Shown: positions 32,477-42,641, counted from the first letter of the stretch. The stretch is DNA of 47,738 nt from a bacterium (GCA_021777215.1 JAJYDS010000009.1:1-47738), one strand, 5' to 3'. The notes: generated by a model from the sequence alone, not told the origin. Made by a program: numbers and translations.

Positions 32477-35002
32477 ATGAAGATGCGGGGGGTCTCTTTT
32501 GCGTGGGCAATTGTAGAGTATGCAACACGCTCGCAAACAGGTAATTTTTCCGGGGTTGGCCAACGGTGGGGGATTGCCCAGTTATTTTTGAAAGCCTGTC
32601 TTATTATTCTTTTTTTTTCTGTGTCATTGGTTGCCATGGATACACCGGGGCTTTCTTTGGCTCAAGTGGCCGGTTCTTCTGAATATGTTAAACCGGATAT
32701 GCAGGAGTGGGCTCCCTTTAATGGTGCTATTGCGCTACGGTCAAATTGGCTTCGTACACTGTATTTAAGTGAAGTTCAAGGAGACAAAAGTAATGGAACG
32801 GCGACGGCTCATATGTTGAAGGATCTTTTTTTTATGGGCGATAATGATCAACTCAAAGTAACGACGGTAAAAAATCGTTTCGGTTCGCAAGCTGATGCCC
32901 GCGATGTTGGTTGCCTGGCTCACTTAGTGCAGACCGGCGCTATAGAAGCGATGCTTGCCGCTAAAGAACTGACGATTTTTATCAACTCAAAAAAAATAAA
33001 AGACTTGCGTGATCTTTCTCAGCGTTTGAAAGGAGGAACTCAGCAACCACAATTGGTACATTTGATTGCGCAGCTTGCCCCAACAGATATGAATGATTTA
33101 TTGAGTAAGCTTGCTGAGTTAGAACAAAAAATGGGAAATCGTGAATCAAAAAAAAGAAAAGCATTTACCGGATTTTTGGGCCAATTGCAGGGATCATTAC
33201 AGGAGTGTGGTGCGCCGGGAGGGCGCTATGCTCCCTATACCCCTCATAACATTCTCATGGGCTTTCTTGTGGCGAGCGCAAAGGATCGCACGGCTCTTGC
33301 TGATTATTTTGACATACTCAGTCAGCTAGGTACGCCAGTGACAATTGATGTGTATGATCGAGAACGCTTTTTACGCGAGCCGCTTTCCCAGGCGTCATCA
33401 GCAAGTACACAGGAGCTTGTCCGGCGTGTTGGAGAGTGTTACGAGTCTGCTCAATCATTTGGTTGTTTTGTAGGCCGGAATTATGAGGCACTTTCAACGA
33501 TGGGTATCTTGCAAAATGAGTTTAGAATTGTGAGTCAGTTTCCCGACTATGCACATATAACTATTCCAGTACAAGGCGCTTCGGTTGCGTTTTCCGATTG
33601 CGTGGAATCAAGTGTGCGAGGATTTCTGAACGAACTTTTGGACAGCCCTTCTGATGGAGTCCTGCATACAGAGTTTTTGGGAGCAGATATGCATGCGACT
33701 AAACCTTCTGATGCTGCGCTTTGTGCAAATTTTGCTGGAGAGATTGAGCCATCTTGTTTTAAAGCGCCAGCTGAGATTAAACAGTTTTATGTCACCTTTT
33801 CTGATGTTCATAAGCATCTGACAGATGAGGCACATTGTTCATGGGCGAGTCTATTTGCGCAACGGAATGATTTACCTCTTGTGTATAATACCGAAAAGCA
33901 TGTCCAACAGTGTGAGGTTGCAGCATGCTATCCGATTAATGCGATCACCATGCTTGCTCATGCGCTCGGCATTCCTGCTCCTGAACAGCCACTGACTCTT
34001 GCTTCAGTCTGTTCTTTTTTTGCCGGTATTAGCCAGCAGGCAAATCAATTTTATGCGGCAAACGCCATCGATAAAACAATTACTTTGCAAAAAGTTGCAG
34101 TACAAAAAACAGGTGATAATCTACCGCTGGAAATGCAAGAGGTTATACTTGATGATCATGAACGAAGTGTAAAAGATTTCCAGGTGCCCGAACTGCATGA
34201 AGAAGTGTCTATGGTTGCGCTGGAAGGCAAGCCTTATTGTTCTTCTCTCGCGCTTACTTTTTTGGTGAAAACGCCAGGTATTGAACAACAATTTTCGTGG
34301 CACCTCGAGCCAAAGCATTCTTGGCTTAGCGTGTTTCCCGTAGCCCGTGAGCAAAATGTATTACGTGCACAGATTATGAACAGTTTGCCGGGGTTTGATC
34401 AGAAATTAATGGAGGTGGTGCATGAGACAGATGTGCAGAGTATGACTTTGGCGGGCCTTTATTATAATCATGAAGAGCTGAGTGCATTGTCTCGGGTACT
34501 CTCACCTGCCGGCATTACTCATTTTTGTTGGTTTCAGCATAAACAAGAATTAAGAGAAATTATTGAAAAAATAAAAGCGGAACGTACCTATACTCACGCA
34601 GAAACACTTGCTGTTGCAATCACAAAAGTGGCCCTTGCGTCAGAAGAAGAGGCCTTTATTTCTCCGTGCTTGGCATTGTTCAATGAGCCAGCGTGGAGTC
34701 CGAATCGCACGGAAAATGAAGGGTTTTGGAAAGTAATAATTGGCCAGACATTTCCTGCCAAGGATTTGCCATATAACAAGCAGGTGTTGCGTCAGGTCCT
34801 CTGCTGTGGCGGTATTGGTGCTCAGGTTAGTCCTGTGTTGACATGTTTGCTAGAACGGGTCGCGGCAATTGCTGATGAAAAGGTTCAGGATCTTTTGTTT
34901 TCTCAAGCGCAGCAAGAAAATAAAATGGCATTAGTACAGAAGGAATTGGCAAAAATACTACAGGGTCGCGGTGCAGCGGGATCTTTGAGTAATGCTCAAT
35001 AA
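32477..35002 (+). CDS. Large exported protein of unknown function (841 residues)
   Basis: The ATG follows AAAGGGGGGGCG. After about 32 residues a hydrophobic segment (QLFLKACLIILFFSVSLVAM-DTPG) looks like a signal peptide with an unusually long N-region. The mature protein is mostly helical. Near residue 374 it has FSDCVESSVRGFLNEL, followed some 100 residues later by a CEVAACYPINAITMLAHAL block. The DC.E...R.F.N pattern is reminiscent of uncharacterised proteins from amoeba-associated bacteria. A cysteine-dependent enzyme is possible but unproven. No domain can be named. Confidence 0.5.
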   Translation: MKMRGVSFAWAIVEYATRSQTGNFSGVGQRWGIAQLFLKACLIILFFSVSLVAMDTPGLSLAQVAGSSEYVKPDMQEWAPFNGAIALRSNWLRTLYLSEVQGDKSNGTATAHMLKDLFFMGDNDQLKVTTVKNRFGSQADARDVGCLAHLVQTGAIEAMLAAKELTIFINSKKIKDLRDLSQRLKGGTQQPQLVHLIAQLAPTDMNDLLSKLAELEQKMGNRESKKRKAFTGFLGQLQGSLQECGAPGGRYAPYTPHNILMGFLVASAKDRTALADYFDILSQLGTPVTIDVYDRERFLREPLSQASSASTQELVRRVGECYESAQSFGCFVGRNYEALSTMGILQNEFRIVSQFPDYAHITIPVQGASVAFSDCVESSVRGFLNELLDSPSDGVLHTEFLGADMHATKPSDAALCANFAGEIEPSCFKAPAEIKQFYVTFSDVHKHLTDEAHCSWASLFAQRNDLPLVYNTEKHVQQCEVAACYPINAITMLAHALGIPAPEQPLTLASVCSFFAGISQQANQFYAANAIDKTITLQKVAVQKTGDNLPLEMQEVILDDHERSVKDFQVPELHEEVSMVALEGKPYCSSLALTFLVKTPGIEQQFSWHLEPKHSWLSVFPVAREQNVLRAQIMNSLPGFDQKLMEVVHETDVQSMTLAGLYYNHEELSALSRVLSPAGITHFCWFQHKQELREIIEKIKAERTYTHAETLAVAITKVALASEEEAFISPCLALFNEPAWSPNRTENEGFWKVIIGQTFPAKDLPYNKQVLRQVLCCGGIGAQVSPVLTCLLERVAAIADEKVQDLLFSQAQQENKMALVQKELAKILQGRGAAGSLSNAQ

Positions 35003-35215
35003 TAAGTGAAAGAGTGGGTTGTGGTTGCCACTAGTTCGCACGCATGAGTAATCGTTTTTTAGTGCGTAGAGGGTCTTGCAGGAGAGCCTTTTTTTTGATT
35101 TTTTTGTGAGAGTGCGCTAAAAGTGGGGTATAGGCAGTTTTTTCAATAGTCGGGTGGGAAAAAATATGATACACTGCAAAACCTTATTTTTATTTGAGTG
35201 ATGGAGTTAAAATTT

Positions 35216-35725
35216 ATGAAAAAAATGAAAAAATTTTTCTTATATACGGTATTAGCTTTTGTTCAGCTGCGTGCTATGGATAATGATGAATTACCGCAGC
35301 AAGTTAATTATGCCTGTACGATTCTTCAAACATATGCTACTAGTAATGCGGCGTCCCAAGTAAGGTTTGAATTATCTAAAGCTTTGTTTGTGGGTGTTAA
35401 GAGTATGCCTATTGGTCTTTTTTCACCTGATTTAGCTAAAAAAATAAGAGCATTGTCTGAAAAACGAGCAGCTAAAGTCGCATTATTAAAAGATATCGCT
35501 GATTTGAATGAGTCGACGGCAGGCGGAGATAAAAAAAGTAATGAAGGCACATTCGCGCAACAATGTGTAGAGAAAGTTAATGAATACGGGCAAGAGCGGG
35601 CAATGCGTCTAGCGCAAGCACTGCGGTTGCTTGCAGATCAAGTTATGGCTGAGTGCGAAAGAAGGAAGAGATCAAACCCTACAAGTCCAACAGGCTATAG
35701 CGGTGGTTTTTTGTTTGATAAATAA
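35216..35725 (+). CDS. Small exported helical protein, hypothetical
   Basis: The ATG at 35216 is preferred (GGAG nine bases upstream). It gives 169 residues with a signal peptide (MKKMKKFFLYTVLAFVQLRA-MDNDE). The mature part is mostly charged helices without further membrane segments and ends in a Ser/Gly-rich tail. A TATGAT box lies about 50 bp upstream. No family is recognised. The oligoribonuclease gene follows 30 bp later. Confidence 0.5.
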   Translation: MKKMKKFFLYTVLAFVQLRAMDNDELPQQVNYACTILQTYATSNAASQVRFELSKALFVGVKSMPIGLFSPDLAKKIRALSEKRAAKVALLKDIADLNESTAGGDKKSNEGTFAQQCVEKVNEYGQERAMRLAQALRLLADQVMAECERRKRSNPTSPTGYSGGFLFDK

Positions 35726-35755
35726 TGTCTATATCCGTGAAAAAGAACGGGGCGT

Positions 35756-36298
35756 ATGAATAAAAAAGAAAACCTTATTTGGATTGATCTTGAGATGACG
35801 GGGCTTGATACCTCACGCCATGTTATTTTAGAGATAGCCTCACTTATTACCGATAGCCAGCTCACTGTTTTAGCCGAAGGTCCATCTTTGGTCATTCATC
35901 AACCAGAAGAAAATTTACAAAATATGCATCCTTGGGTGCTTGACCAGCATACTAAGTCGGGGTTGCTTGATCGTGTTCGTGCATCACAGATTTCGGTAGC
36001 GGATGCACAAGAACAGACGCTTGCTTTTTTACGTGAGTATTGCGAACCAGATACATCGCCACTTTGTGGTAATTCCGTCTGGAATGATCGTGCGTTTTTA
36101 CAAGTTTTTATGCCTGAGGTCGCTCGCTTTTTACATTATCGCATGATCGATGTGACCTCGTTTAAAGAAGTTATTGCCCGTTGGTATCCCAATAATCCGC
36201 AACGAACGTATCAAAAAGAAGATAAGCATCGAGCTTTGGATGATATTCGTGAATCAGTTGCCGAGCTGTGCCATTATCGAAAATATTTTTTTGTTTAA
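35756..36298 (+). CDS. orn: Oligoribonuclease
   Basis: The 180-residue DEDDh exonuclease starts LIWIDLEMTGLD, with catalytic D11 and E13. It continues with LCGNSVWNDRAFL and MIDVTSFKE and ends with KHRALDDIRESVAEL, supplying the last His and Asp. It degrades two- to five-base RNA fragments and is essential in many proteobacteria. Motifs and length are typical. Confidence 0.96.
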   Translation: MNKKENLIWIDLEMTGLDTSRHVILEIASLITDSQLTVLAEGPSLVIHQPEENLQNMHPWVLDQHTKSGLLDRVRASQISVADAQEQTLAFLREYCEPDTSPLCGNSVWNDRAFLQVFMPEVARFLHYRMIDVTSFKEVIARWYPNNPQRTYQKEDKHRALDDIRESVAELCHYRKYFFV

Positions 36299-36300
36299 AA

Positions 36301-36366
36301 GGGTTGCCCCTTCGATACACCCGTCTAAGCCTACGGCTGCGTCGGGCGCTCAGGGTGATAGGGGAT
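36301..36366. repeat. Candidate intergenic palindromic repeat
   Basis: GGGTTGCCCCTTCGATACACCC and GGGTGATAGGGG frame a core GCCTACGGCTGCGTCGGGC with several short complementary blocks. Dispersed palindromes with a CCCTTCGA...CTCAGGGTGA pattern are known in many bacterial genomes. Only one copy was recognised in this window, so its repeat status is inferred. Confidence 0.4.
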
Positions 36367-36459
36367 CGGTTTTTTTGTTTGACTGTCATCTAATTTTTCT
36401 TAGATCGAGTTGGCCTTATTCAGTTTTTTTACAAGTGTTTTAGATCGACTTTAGGGTGT

Positions 36460-38442
36460 CTAATTTGCTGGGTTTGGGGTAAAAAAGACCGAGCTGGTTA
36501 ATCGGTAGGGATCTGCTGCTTGAAAAAGCATGATCAAATCCCGCATTGAATTTCCCTTGAGATAGATTTTACGTGCATAGGTATGTTTAATTTTGTAGAC
36601 CGGTGGTTTGGCTGGCCCAAGAATTTGTATGGTGCCAAGTGTTCCTTTTTGTGCGTCCATTAATCTTTCTACAAAGGTATGCGCATCACGTTCAACCACC
36701 GTCTCATGTACGTGCTTTAATTCTATTTCAATCAGGCGGCCATAGGGCGGGTAGCTTAATTCTTTTCGATTTTGCCGTTCATAGGCATAAAAATCAAGAT
36801 AATCTATCTCATGGAGAAAGCGGAAAATAGGATGCTCGATCATGGATTGCACAATGATGGAGCTCTCTTTTTTTTGGCGACCGGCTCGCCCAGCTACTTG
36901 CAGCAATTGTTGCAGGGTAGTCTCTGCTGCGTTATACACGGGAAAATGTAAATTCAAATCGGCCCAAATTATGCCCACGAGACTGACATTGGGAAAGTGA
37001 AAACCCTTGGTAATTGTTTGGGTTCCCACCATAATATCCAACTCGCCTTGCTCGAATGCGGTCACCGTTTGTTGCCATATATTTTTTTTACTGGTGACAT
37101 CAAGGTCGGCACGCCCAATGCGTGCGGTCGGAAACAATTTTTCTAAGATAGAGACAATCTGTTGGGTGCCAATACCTTTTTTGAGGAGTTGATTTTCTGG
37201 TGCTTTACATCCGGGGCACTGCGTGGGCATGGGGATGCTATATCCGCAATAATGGCAGGTCAGTTGGTTATTGCTATGCAGCGTCAGGCTGACCGAACAA
37301 TTAGGACAGCTGACCACAAAACTACACGCTTTGCATTGTACAAAAAAACTAAAACCACGCCGATTTAAGAAAATAATCGTCTGTTCTTGTTTACGTAGTT
37401 GCTCTGCAAGGGCAAGTTCTAGTTCTTTGCTGATCCAGAATGAGCGACGCGCTCCTTTTTTTTCTGCCAGTGAAACGATTTTTATGGTGGGAAATGCGCC
37501 GGCAAATCTTTTTTTGAGTGTAAAAAGGTGCCAGCCACGGTGCTCTACGTTATACAGCGATGCAATGGAGGGGGTTGCTGAACCGAGTACAATAGGAATT
37601 TTATGGATGCTTGCGCGCATGATGGCAGCTTCTTTGCTGTTTACTTTTGGATGTTTTTTTTCTTGGTATCCTGCTTCATGTTCTTCATCGATGATGATGA
37701 GGCCTAAATTGGGGTGCGGGAGCAGCACGGGCACATGTACGCCAATTATGATACAGGCCTCTTTGTTGAGCAGTGCGCGCCAAACCTGTTTTTTTATTTT
37801 AACGCTGGTGGCCGAGTGAAAACTATAAAGCGGTATAGAGGGGGGTAGTTGTGCGCGTAAAATTTTTTCAAAACTGAGTGCAAGGGTTACCTCAGGGACC
37901 AGAAGCAGAGCGCTTTTTTCTTGAGCGATGGTATGCGCTAGTAATTGTTTATAAATTTCAGTTTTGCCCGATCCGGTGACCCCGTGAATGAGGTTTGCTT
38001 CATAAACAGACGCATTTATTTGTGGAACAAGGGTGTCAACGATTATTTGTTGTTCATCCGTCAGGGTGATAATCGGTGATGTGTCGATCGATGCATCTTG
38101 AGCGGCTAGAGCAGGCTCGTGTAATTCTTTTTGATTCAAAAATTGGTTTACCCGTTGAATGAAATGGGTTACATCAGTTTGATAGTAAGCAGCAAGCTGA
38201 GTAACAAATGAGTAGTAGTGCGGATCGGCGGGAAAGGGGGCTAGTTCAAGAGCTTCTTTTATTGCAAAGCGATTATCTTTTGGAGCTTCTTCTTGTTGCG
38301 CGAGCACGAGGGCGGTTCTTTTTTGGGTACGAACCGGTACGCGGATCAGTTTGCCCACAAGATTGGTCGGCTCCCAGGAATCAGGAACTTTGTAGGTGAG
38401 AGGTTTTAAAAAACCTTGGAGAAGCCGTACTTGAATAAACAT
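36460..38442 (-). CDS. priA: Primosomal protein N' (replication restart helicase PriA)
   Basis: The 660-residue protein has all PriA landmarks: an N-terminal DNA-binding part, the Walker A GVTGSGKTEIYKQLL, the DEEHEAGYQ box, GSATPSI and the LNRRGFSFFVQC block. Four CxxC pairs follow for two zinc ions (CKAC, CPNC, CHYC, CPGC). The helicase C-terminal motifs GTQTITKGFHFPNVSLVGI and QVAGRAGRQ are intact. It reloads the replisome at stalled forks. Slightly shorter than the Escherichia coli protein. It stands alone on the minus strand. Confidence 0.97.
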   Translation of the reverse strand: MFIQVRLLQGFLKPLTYKVPDSWEPTNLVGKLIRVPVRTQKRTALVLAQQEEAPKDNRFAIKEALELAPFPADPHYYSFVTQLAAYYQTDVTHFIQRVNQFLNQKELHEPALAAQDASIDTSPIITLTDEQQIIVDTLVPQINASVYEANLIHGVTGSGKTEIYKQLLAHTIAQEKSALLLVPEVTLALSFEKILRAQLPPSIPLYSFHSATSVKIKKQVWRALLNKEACIIIGVHVPVLLPHPNLGLIIIDEEHEAGYQEKKHPKVNSKEAAIMRASIHKIPIVLGSATPSIASLYNVEHRGWHLFTLKKRFAGAFPTIKIVSLAEKKGARRSFWISKELELALAEQLRKQEQTIIFLNRRGFSFFVQCKACSFVVSCPNCSVSLTLHSNNQLTCHYCGYSIPMPTQCPGCKAPENQLLKKGIGTQQIVSILEKLFPTARIGRADLDVTSKKNIWQQTVTAFEQGELDIMVGTQTITKGFHFPNVSLVGIIWADLNLHFPVYNAAETTLQQLLQVAGRAGRQKKESSIIVQSMIEHPIFRFLHEIDYLDFYAYERQNRKELSYPPYGRLIEIELKHVHETVVERDAHTFVERLMDAQKGTLGTIQILGPAKPPVYKIKHTYARKIYLKGNSMRDLIMLFQAADPYRLTSSVFFTPNPAN

Positions 38443-38591
38443 GACATCCGTTTTTATACATGACGGCCCCGCTTTTTTAGTCTTAAAAGTGTTACAGACC
38501 GCTACAGGGCTGGGTGCATAGAAAGTTATACGTATTGGTGTATACTGGACTACCAGTATGAACAGGAAAGTATTTTCCGTAAAGGGTAATT

Positions 38592-39851
38592 ATGGCTTTT
38601 ACAAGGATCAAGGGAACGCAGGATTTTTTGGATCTTTCTCTTTATAATTTTTTTATAAAAAAAGCTAAAGACCATATGCGCCTGTACCATTTTTCTGAGA
38701 TTGCCACGCCCTTGATTGAGCCTGTTGAGCTTTTTCAGCGTTCACTTGGTGAACAATCTGATATTATTTCCAAGGAAATGTTTTTAATCGCCTCTGGTGA
38801 GAATAAAGAGGAACATATTTGTTTGCGCCCCGAGGGAACAGCTCCGGCGGTTCGTGCTTTTATCGAAAACAATATACAACAGACGCCCTGGAAAGTTTTT
38901 TTGTATGGTCCTATGTTTCGTTATGAGCGACCACAAAAAGGGCGCTATCGTCAATTTCAACAGTTTAGCATGGAAGTTATTGGTTCAGCAGCGATTGCGC
39001 AAGATGCGCAATTTATTAAAATGCTTGAGCGTCTGTTTCATGAAACATTGCACTTTAATAACTTCACTATAGATCTAAACTTTTTGGGATGTCTTGATGA
39101 TCGCATTGTTTATCGCGATGTACTTTACCAGTTTTTGACAAGTCCCAAAGCGGCTGATATTTGCGAGACTTGCAAAGTAAGGCGCGAGAAAAATATTATG
39201 CGCGTCTTTGATTGTAAGAGTCCTGTATGCCAAGAAATTTATAAGAATGCGCCGTATATTGCTGATCACCTTTGTTCTGATTGCGCGTCTGAATGGCAAG
39301 AGCTGCAAGATGAGCTTGATCTCCTGTCGGTCTCCTTTTCATATCGTCCTTCATTAGTGCGAGGTCTTGATTACTACAGCAAAACGGTTTTTGAATTTTC
39401 AAGCGGGCTTCTTGGTGCGCAAAATGCTTTCTGTGGGGGCGGGCGCTATGACATGCTTGCCAAAGAGCTTGGTGCCAAAGAAGATCAGCCGTCTATCGGT
39501 GCGGCGATCGGCATAGAGCGTTTACTCTTGTTACTTGAGATAATGAAAGATCATTTGCCTATCGAGCAAGAGCCAGCATTACATTTGATTATTCCTCTTG
39601 GCGCTGAACAAAAGAAACTTGGGCTATTGCTTGCAGATGAGCTGCAGGCGCAAGGGCTTGTTGCCGATATTTTACTTGAAGGAGCTTCGGTCAAAAGTAT
39701 GATGCGCGAGGCCAATAAAATGGGCGCTGCGTATTGCCTTCTTCTTGGTGAGGATGAACAAAAAACGGGTACCATTACCGTCAAAAATATGGTGACCGGT
39801 GCGCAAGAGAGTGTCGCGCAGATTGATGTCGTTTCCTATCTAAAAAAATAA
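38592..39851 (+). CDS. hisS: Histidyl-tRNA synthetase
   Basis: The 419-residue class II synthetase begins with FTRIKGTQDFLD. It shows motif 2 around LYGPMFRYERPQKGRYRQFQQF, the histidine-specific RGLDYYSKTVFEF, and motif 3 with AAIGIERLLLLLE. A C-terminal anticodon-binding domain follows. A central CETC...CQEIY...CSDC arrangement offers possible metal-binding cysteines. A TATACT box lies about 50 bp before the start. It charges tRNA-His. Confidence 0.97.
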   Translation: MAFTRIKGTQDFLDLSLYNFFIKKAKDHMRLYHFSEIATPLIEPVELFQRSLGEQSDIISKEMFLIASGENKEEHICLRPEGTAPAVRAFIENNIQQTPWKVFLYGPMFRYERPQKGRYRQFQQFSMEVIGSAAIAQDAQFIKMLERLFHETLHFNNFTIDLNFLGCLDDRIVYRDVLYQFLTSPKAADICETCKVRREKNIMRVFDCKSPVCQEIYKNAPYIADHLCSDCASEWQELQDELDLLSVSFSYRPSLVRGLDYYSKTVFEFSSGLLGAQNAFCGGGRYDMLAKELGAKEDQPSIGAAIGIERLLLLLEIMKDHLPIEQEPALHLIIPLGAEQKKLGLLLADELQAQGLVADILLEGASVKSMMREANKMGAAYCLLLGEDEQKTGTITVKNMVTGAQESVAQIDVVSYLKK

Positions 39852-40093
39852 TCAGGTAAATATAATTTTTTAGAAAAATAATAAGGATTTTGACCGGCCG
39901 TCTTTGCATGTCGTGCTGTTTTGTAATTATTGTTTTGTGTGTAGAATAGCTCTTTTTTGGGGTGTATAACCTATTTGTTTGGTGTCATTTAGTTATTTTT
40001 GTTATAGTAAAATGCACAAGTATTATGCAACAAAAGTGTAGGTTTCATTAAAGCATTCAGTTTTTTTGTCACGATTTTGGGGAAGGGCGTGCA

Positions 40094-40981
40094 TTGAACT
40101 TGCGTATTGGATCTAATTTATTCTTAAAAAAAAGTATATTATTTTTATGCACGGCTTGCTTTTTGCCAATGGGCATGCGGGCTATGCAAGAACTGGTTAC
40201 CATGGCTGATTCGTCCGTCGATAAAAATATGCCTCTCGCAACAAAGGTGAGTGGCACGCCGGTTGTTTGCTGTGCTATTTATGGTGTTTTGTGCAAAGTT
40301 CAAAAACCTGCATGGCTGCCAGATTTTTTAGGTCCTGAAAAAATCCAGCAAGATCTTTTTGTGTATCTAGAAAAAGAAAACGCTAAATTTACCAATGCTG
40401 CGGCTGAAGCTCAGCCAGGAAAAAGCTGGCCTAAGGTTGTTAAGGCCTGGTTGCTTGGTGAAATAGATGGTAAACAGGTTTGCAAGCTTGCGCGTAAGCA
40501 CATAGGTTTGTTGGATGTTCCACGATATGTAGCGGCGGGAAAGGCTTTTGAACCGGAAGCAGCAGGGTATTTGGTTCCTATTAAAGAAAACGTGGATGTG
40601 CTACAGGAATGCAAGAAAGCCGGATATACGCTTGTACTTGTTTCTAACTGGCGTAGCGATTGTCTTAAACCTTTGGTAGAACAAAAGACAACCAAAGATG
40701 TTTTAGCGTTATTTGACGAAGATAAAAGATTTATTTCTGAAGATCTTAAAATGCTTACCTCTAATGAAGCATTTTTTAATCGGGTGAAAAAGTCGGTTAA
40801 TGCGAATAAGGATGGAGCGTCTCGGTTTTTTTATTTAGATATTCCGTTGGGACAAGAATCTCTTGATGCCGCACAAAAGGTGGGTATGACGCCTATTACT
40901 GTATCACCAGAAACATCGCTTGCTGCGCAGCTAGCTGCGCAGGGGGTTTCCATGGTTGATGGTACAAAAAATGGTAAATAG
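40094..40981 (+). CDS. Exported HAD-fold protein, catalytic motifs degenerate (second copy)
   Basis: The start is a TTG with GGAAGGG six bases upstream, giving 295 residues with a signal peptide ending MRAM-QE. HAD order is kept. The motif-I strand VVCCAIYGVLCKV lacks both aspartates. The cap segment is AWLLGEIDGKQVCKLA. Motif II is YTLVLVSNWRSD with the usual S-N. The motif-IV strand FFYLDIPLGQESLDAAQKVGM has D then I. It parallels the gene at 18480-19427 in layout and sequence. Loss of the nucleophile argues against phosphatase activity. Confidence 0.65.
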   Translation: MNLRIGSNLFLKKSILFLCTACFLPMGMRAMQELVTMADSSVDKNMPLATKVSGTPVVCCAIYGVLCKVQKPAWLPDFLGPEKIQQDLFVYLEKENAKFTNAAAEAQPGKSWPKVVKAWLLGEIDGKQVCKLARKHIGLLDVPRYVAAGKAFEPEAAGYLVPIKENVDVLQECKKAGYTLVLVSNWRSDCLKPLVEQKTTKDVLALFDEDKRFISEDLKMLTSNEAFFNRVKKSVNANKDGASRFFYLDIPLGQESLDAAQKVGMTPITVSPETSLAAQLAAQGVSMVDGTKNGK

Positions 40982-41045
40982 ATGTTTACTGACGAGAAAA
41001 GCATCTATCTACAAGGAACCATAGCTTTAACTAAAGAATCTTGGT

Positions 41046-42641
41046 CTAGAACGACATGCCGAATTTTCCCCAGACCATCCAGCGTTCAAGTCCCGCATTG
41101 TCTGCCGAAAATTCATACGATCCGCCAAGAGTTACAAAAGTTGGGATAGCAATGTCATCCCATGCATAACCAAGGGTGCCATACATGGCAAAGGAGATAG
41201 TTGCCGGTTGTGCCGCGCTTGTTGGGTCAAGATCGCCCTCGGTGATCGGAATAAATTGTGCTGTTGCATCTGTCTCGCAGGGATTATTGTTATCGGCGAG
41301 CGTGACATCATTTAATATTCCTTGTTGATAGAGATAGCGGCTTATAGTGGCATTACTTTTTGTTGGTTGAGCGGTAGTGGCAAAATCTCTGTTTTGAAAC
41401 ATGCCTGCGATACCGATTTCCTCATTGAATGGGCATTCAAGTGCGACCAATTCGCTTTGGCGCGCATATGAGTTTAAACCACCTTCTGCGCGAAATCCGC
41501 GACAGGTGTAAACCATGGCGTTGTTTATGTTGAGTGCGCTGCGTGGACTGACGTTGACATCAAATGTTAAATAGTTGATACCGGGCTGTAAATTTTCTGG
41601 TACATGTGTATGATTTTTGTTGGAAAAGACCCAGAGGTAGCGGCCCCATTGTTTATCGATCAGATCCATGGAGCGGCGTTGTTTATTGGTAAATAAATAG
41701 CGGGTTTGGGAGTTGAAATTCATCCAGAGTTCTTTGTCATCGTTATTGGTCCAGATTAAATGTTTATAGGTGCCACCGAACAGAGCGCCAAAGTGTTTAT
41801 TGTTGCCAACAATTGGTTCAAACATATATTCGCCTTCAGGCCTATTGCCTGTTGGGATATAGATTCCTGCCCACCAGTTGCGCCTGCAGGTTGGGCATTC
41901 TCTATTTTCATAACCAAACCAGACTTCAATGTCGGCCAAACCCCACTTGCTCAAGGCGCAGGGACTTACTTTTCCGTAGTTGAATTTTTTTGAACCAAAA
42001 ACAGTATGCCCGGAAAGTGCTTCGGTCATATTTGCGGCCCATCCGGGAGCAACATCAGGTCCCAGTTGTCCGCCCCCTTTATTTAGTATCGTTTCACTCA
42101 GGCCCATATCGTTTTGTATGCGCATAATAGGTGCTGAGAGTGCAACAAAAGTTCCTTTAGTTAAATCACCCGTGACTTGTTGGTAGTAACTGAGACCTAA
42201 GCCAAAGACTGTTTGTACTGGTTTAAATTGTACCGTGCTTTGAAAGGTTAAATCCTCTATGGCCAGGCCACTATCGGTAAAAACCTCGCTAGGTGGACGA
42301 GAAAGAACGCCGAAATAGTTTGCCATTACATCCACGCTGCCATCAGCGACTGCTTGCGAACCAAATTCGCCGGCGCTAATTTGTGTTTTACCAAAGGGCA
42401 TAAAAAAACGTGCCATTTCAGCGGTGTTTGTTGATTTGCTATAAAAAGGTACAACCTGCAAAGCGCCTAAAATCCCCTCAGAGCGGGCAAGCATGCGATC
42501 CTGGTAGAGCGAGAGCTTTTCAGGCATGACATCGCGAAATTCTTGCCGTGCTGAAAAGAATGTGTGGCTGGTGTAGTAATTCGCGCCTAAGGGCGCAGTG
42601 ATGAGCGTGCATACTGCGCACGCCGCGCGTACTGTCTTCAT
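41046..42641 (-). CDS. Outer-membrane beta-barrel protein
   Basis: The 531-residue protein has a signal peptide (MKTVRAACAVCTLITAPLGA). The body shows alternating hydrophobic/polar strands rich in Tyr, Trp and Gly (VFGLGLSYYQQVTG, DIEVWFGYEN, ALFGGTYKHLIW). The last strand ends in phenylalanine (RWMVWGKFGMSF), the C-terminal signal recognised by the Bam machinery. It is therefore an integral outer-membrane protein, perhaps a porin. A short ENRECPTCRRNWW loop has cysteines. AAGGAG precedes the start. Confidence 0.8.
   Translation of the reverse strand: MKTVRAACAVCTLITAPLGANYYTSHTFFSARQEFRDVMPEKLSLYQDRMLARSEGILGALQVVPFYSKSTNTAEMARFFMPFGKTQISAGEFGSQAVADGSVDVMANYFGVLSRPPSEVFTDSGLAIEDLTFQSTVQFKPVQTVFGLGLSYYQQVTGDLTKGTFVALSAPIMRIQNDMGLSETILNKGGGQLGPDVAPGWAANMTEALSGHTVFGSKKFNYGKVSPCALSKWGLADIEVWFGYENRECPTCRRNWWAGIYIPTGNRPEGEYMFEPIVGNNKHFGALFGGTYKHLIWTNNDDKELWMNFNSQTRYLFTNKQRRSMDLIDKQWGRYLWVFSNKNHTHVPENLQPGINYLTFDVNVSPRSALNINNAMVYTCRGFRAEGGLNSYARQSELVALECPFNEEIGIAGMFQNRDFATTAQPTKSNATISRYLYQQGILNDVTLADNNNPCETDATAQFIPITEGDLDPTSAAQPATISFAMYGTLGYAWDDIAIPTFVTLGGSYEFSADNAGLERWMVWGKFGMSF

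Noticed and set aside
37271-37819. 182-codon frame on the plus strand inside priA
   Set aside because: It is a shadow of the intact, well-conserved priA on the other strand, with low-complexity Ser/Cys content.
40978-41008. Short ATAGATG/CATCTAT hairpin between the convergent HAD-like and barrel genes
   Set aside because: The stem has seven bases with a long loop and no T-run, too weak to call a terminator.
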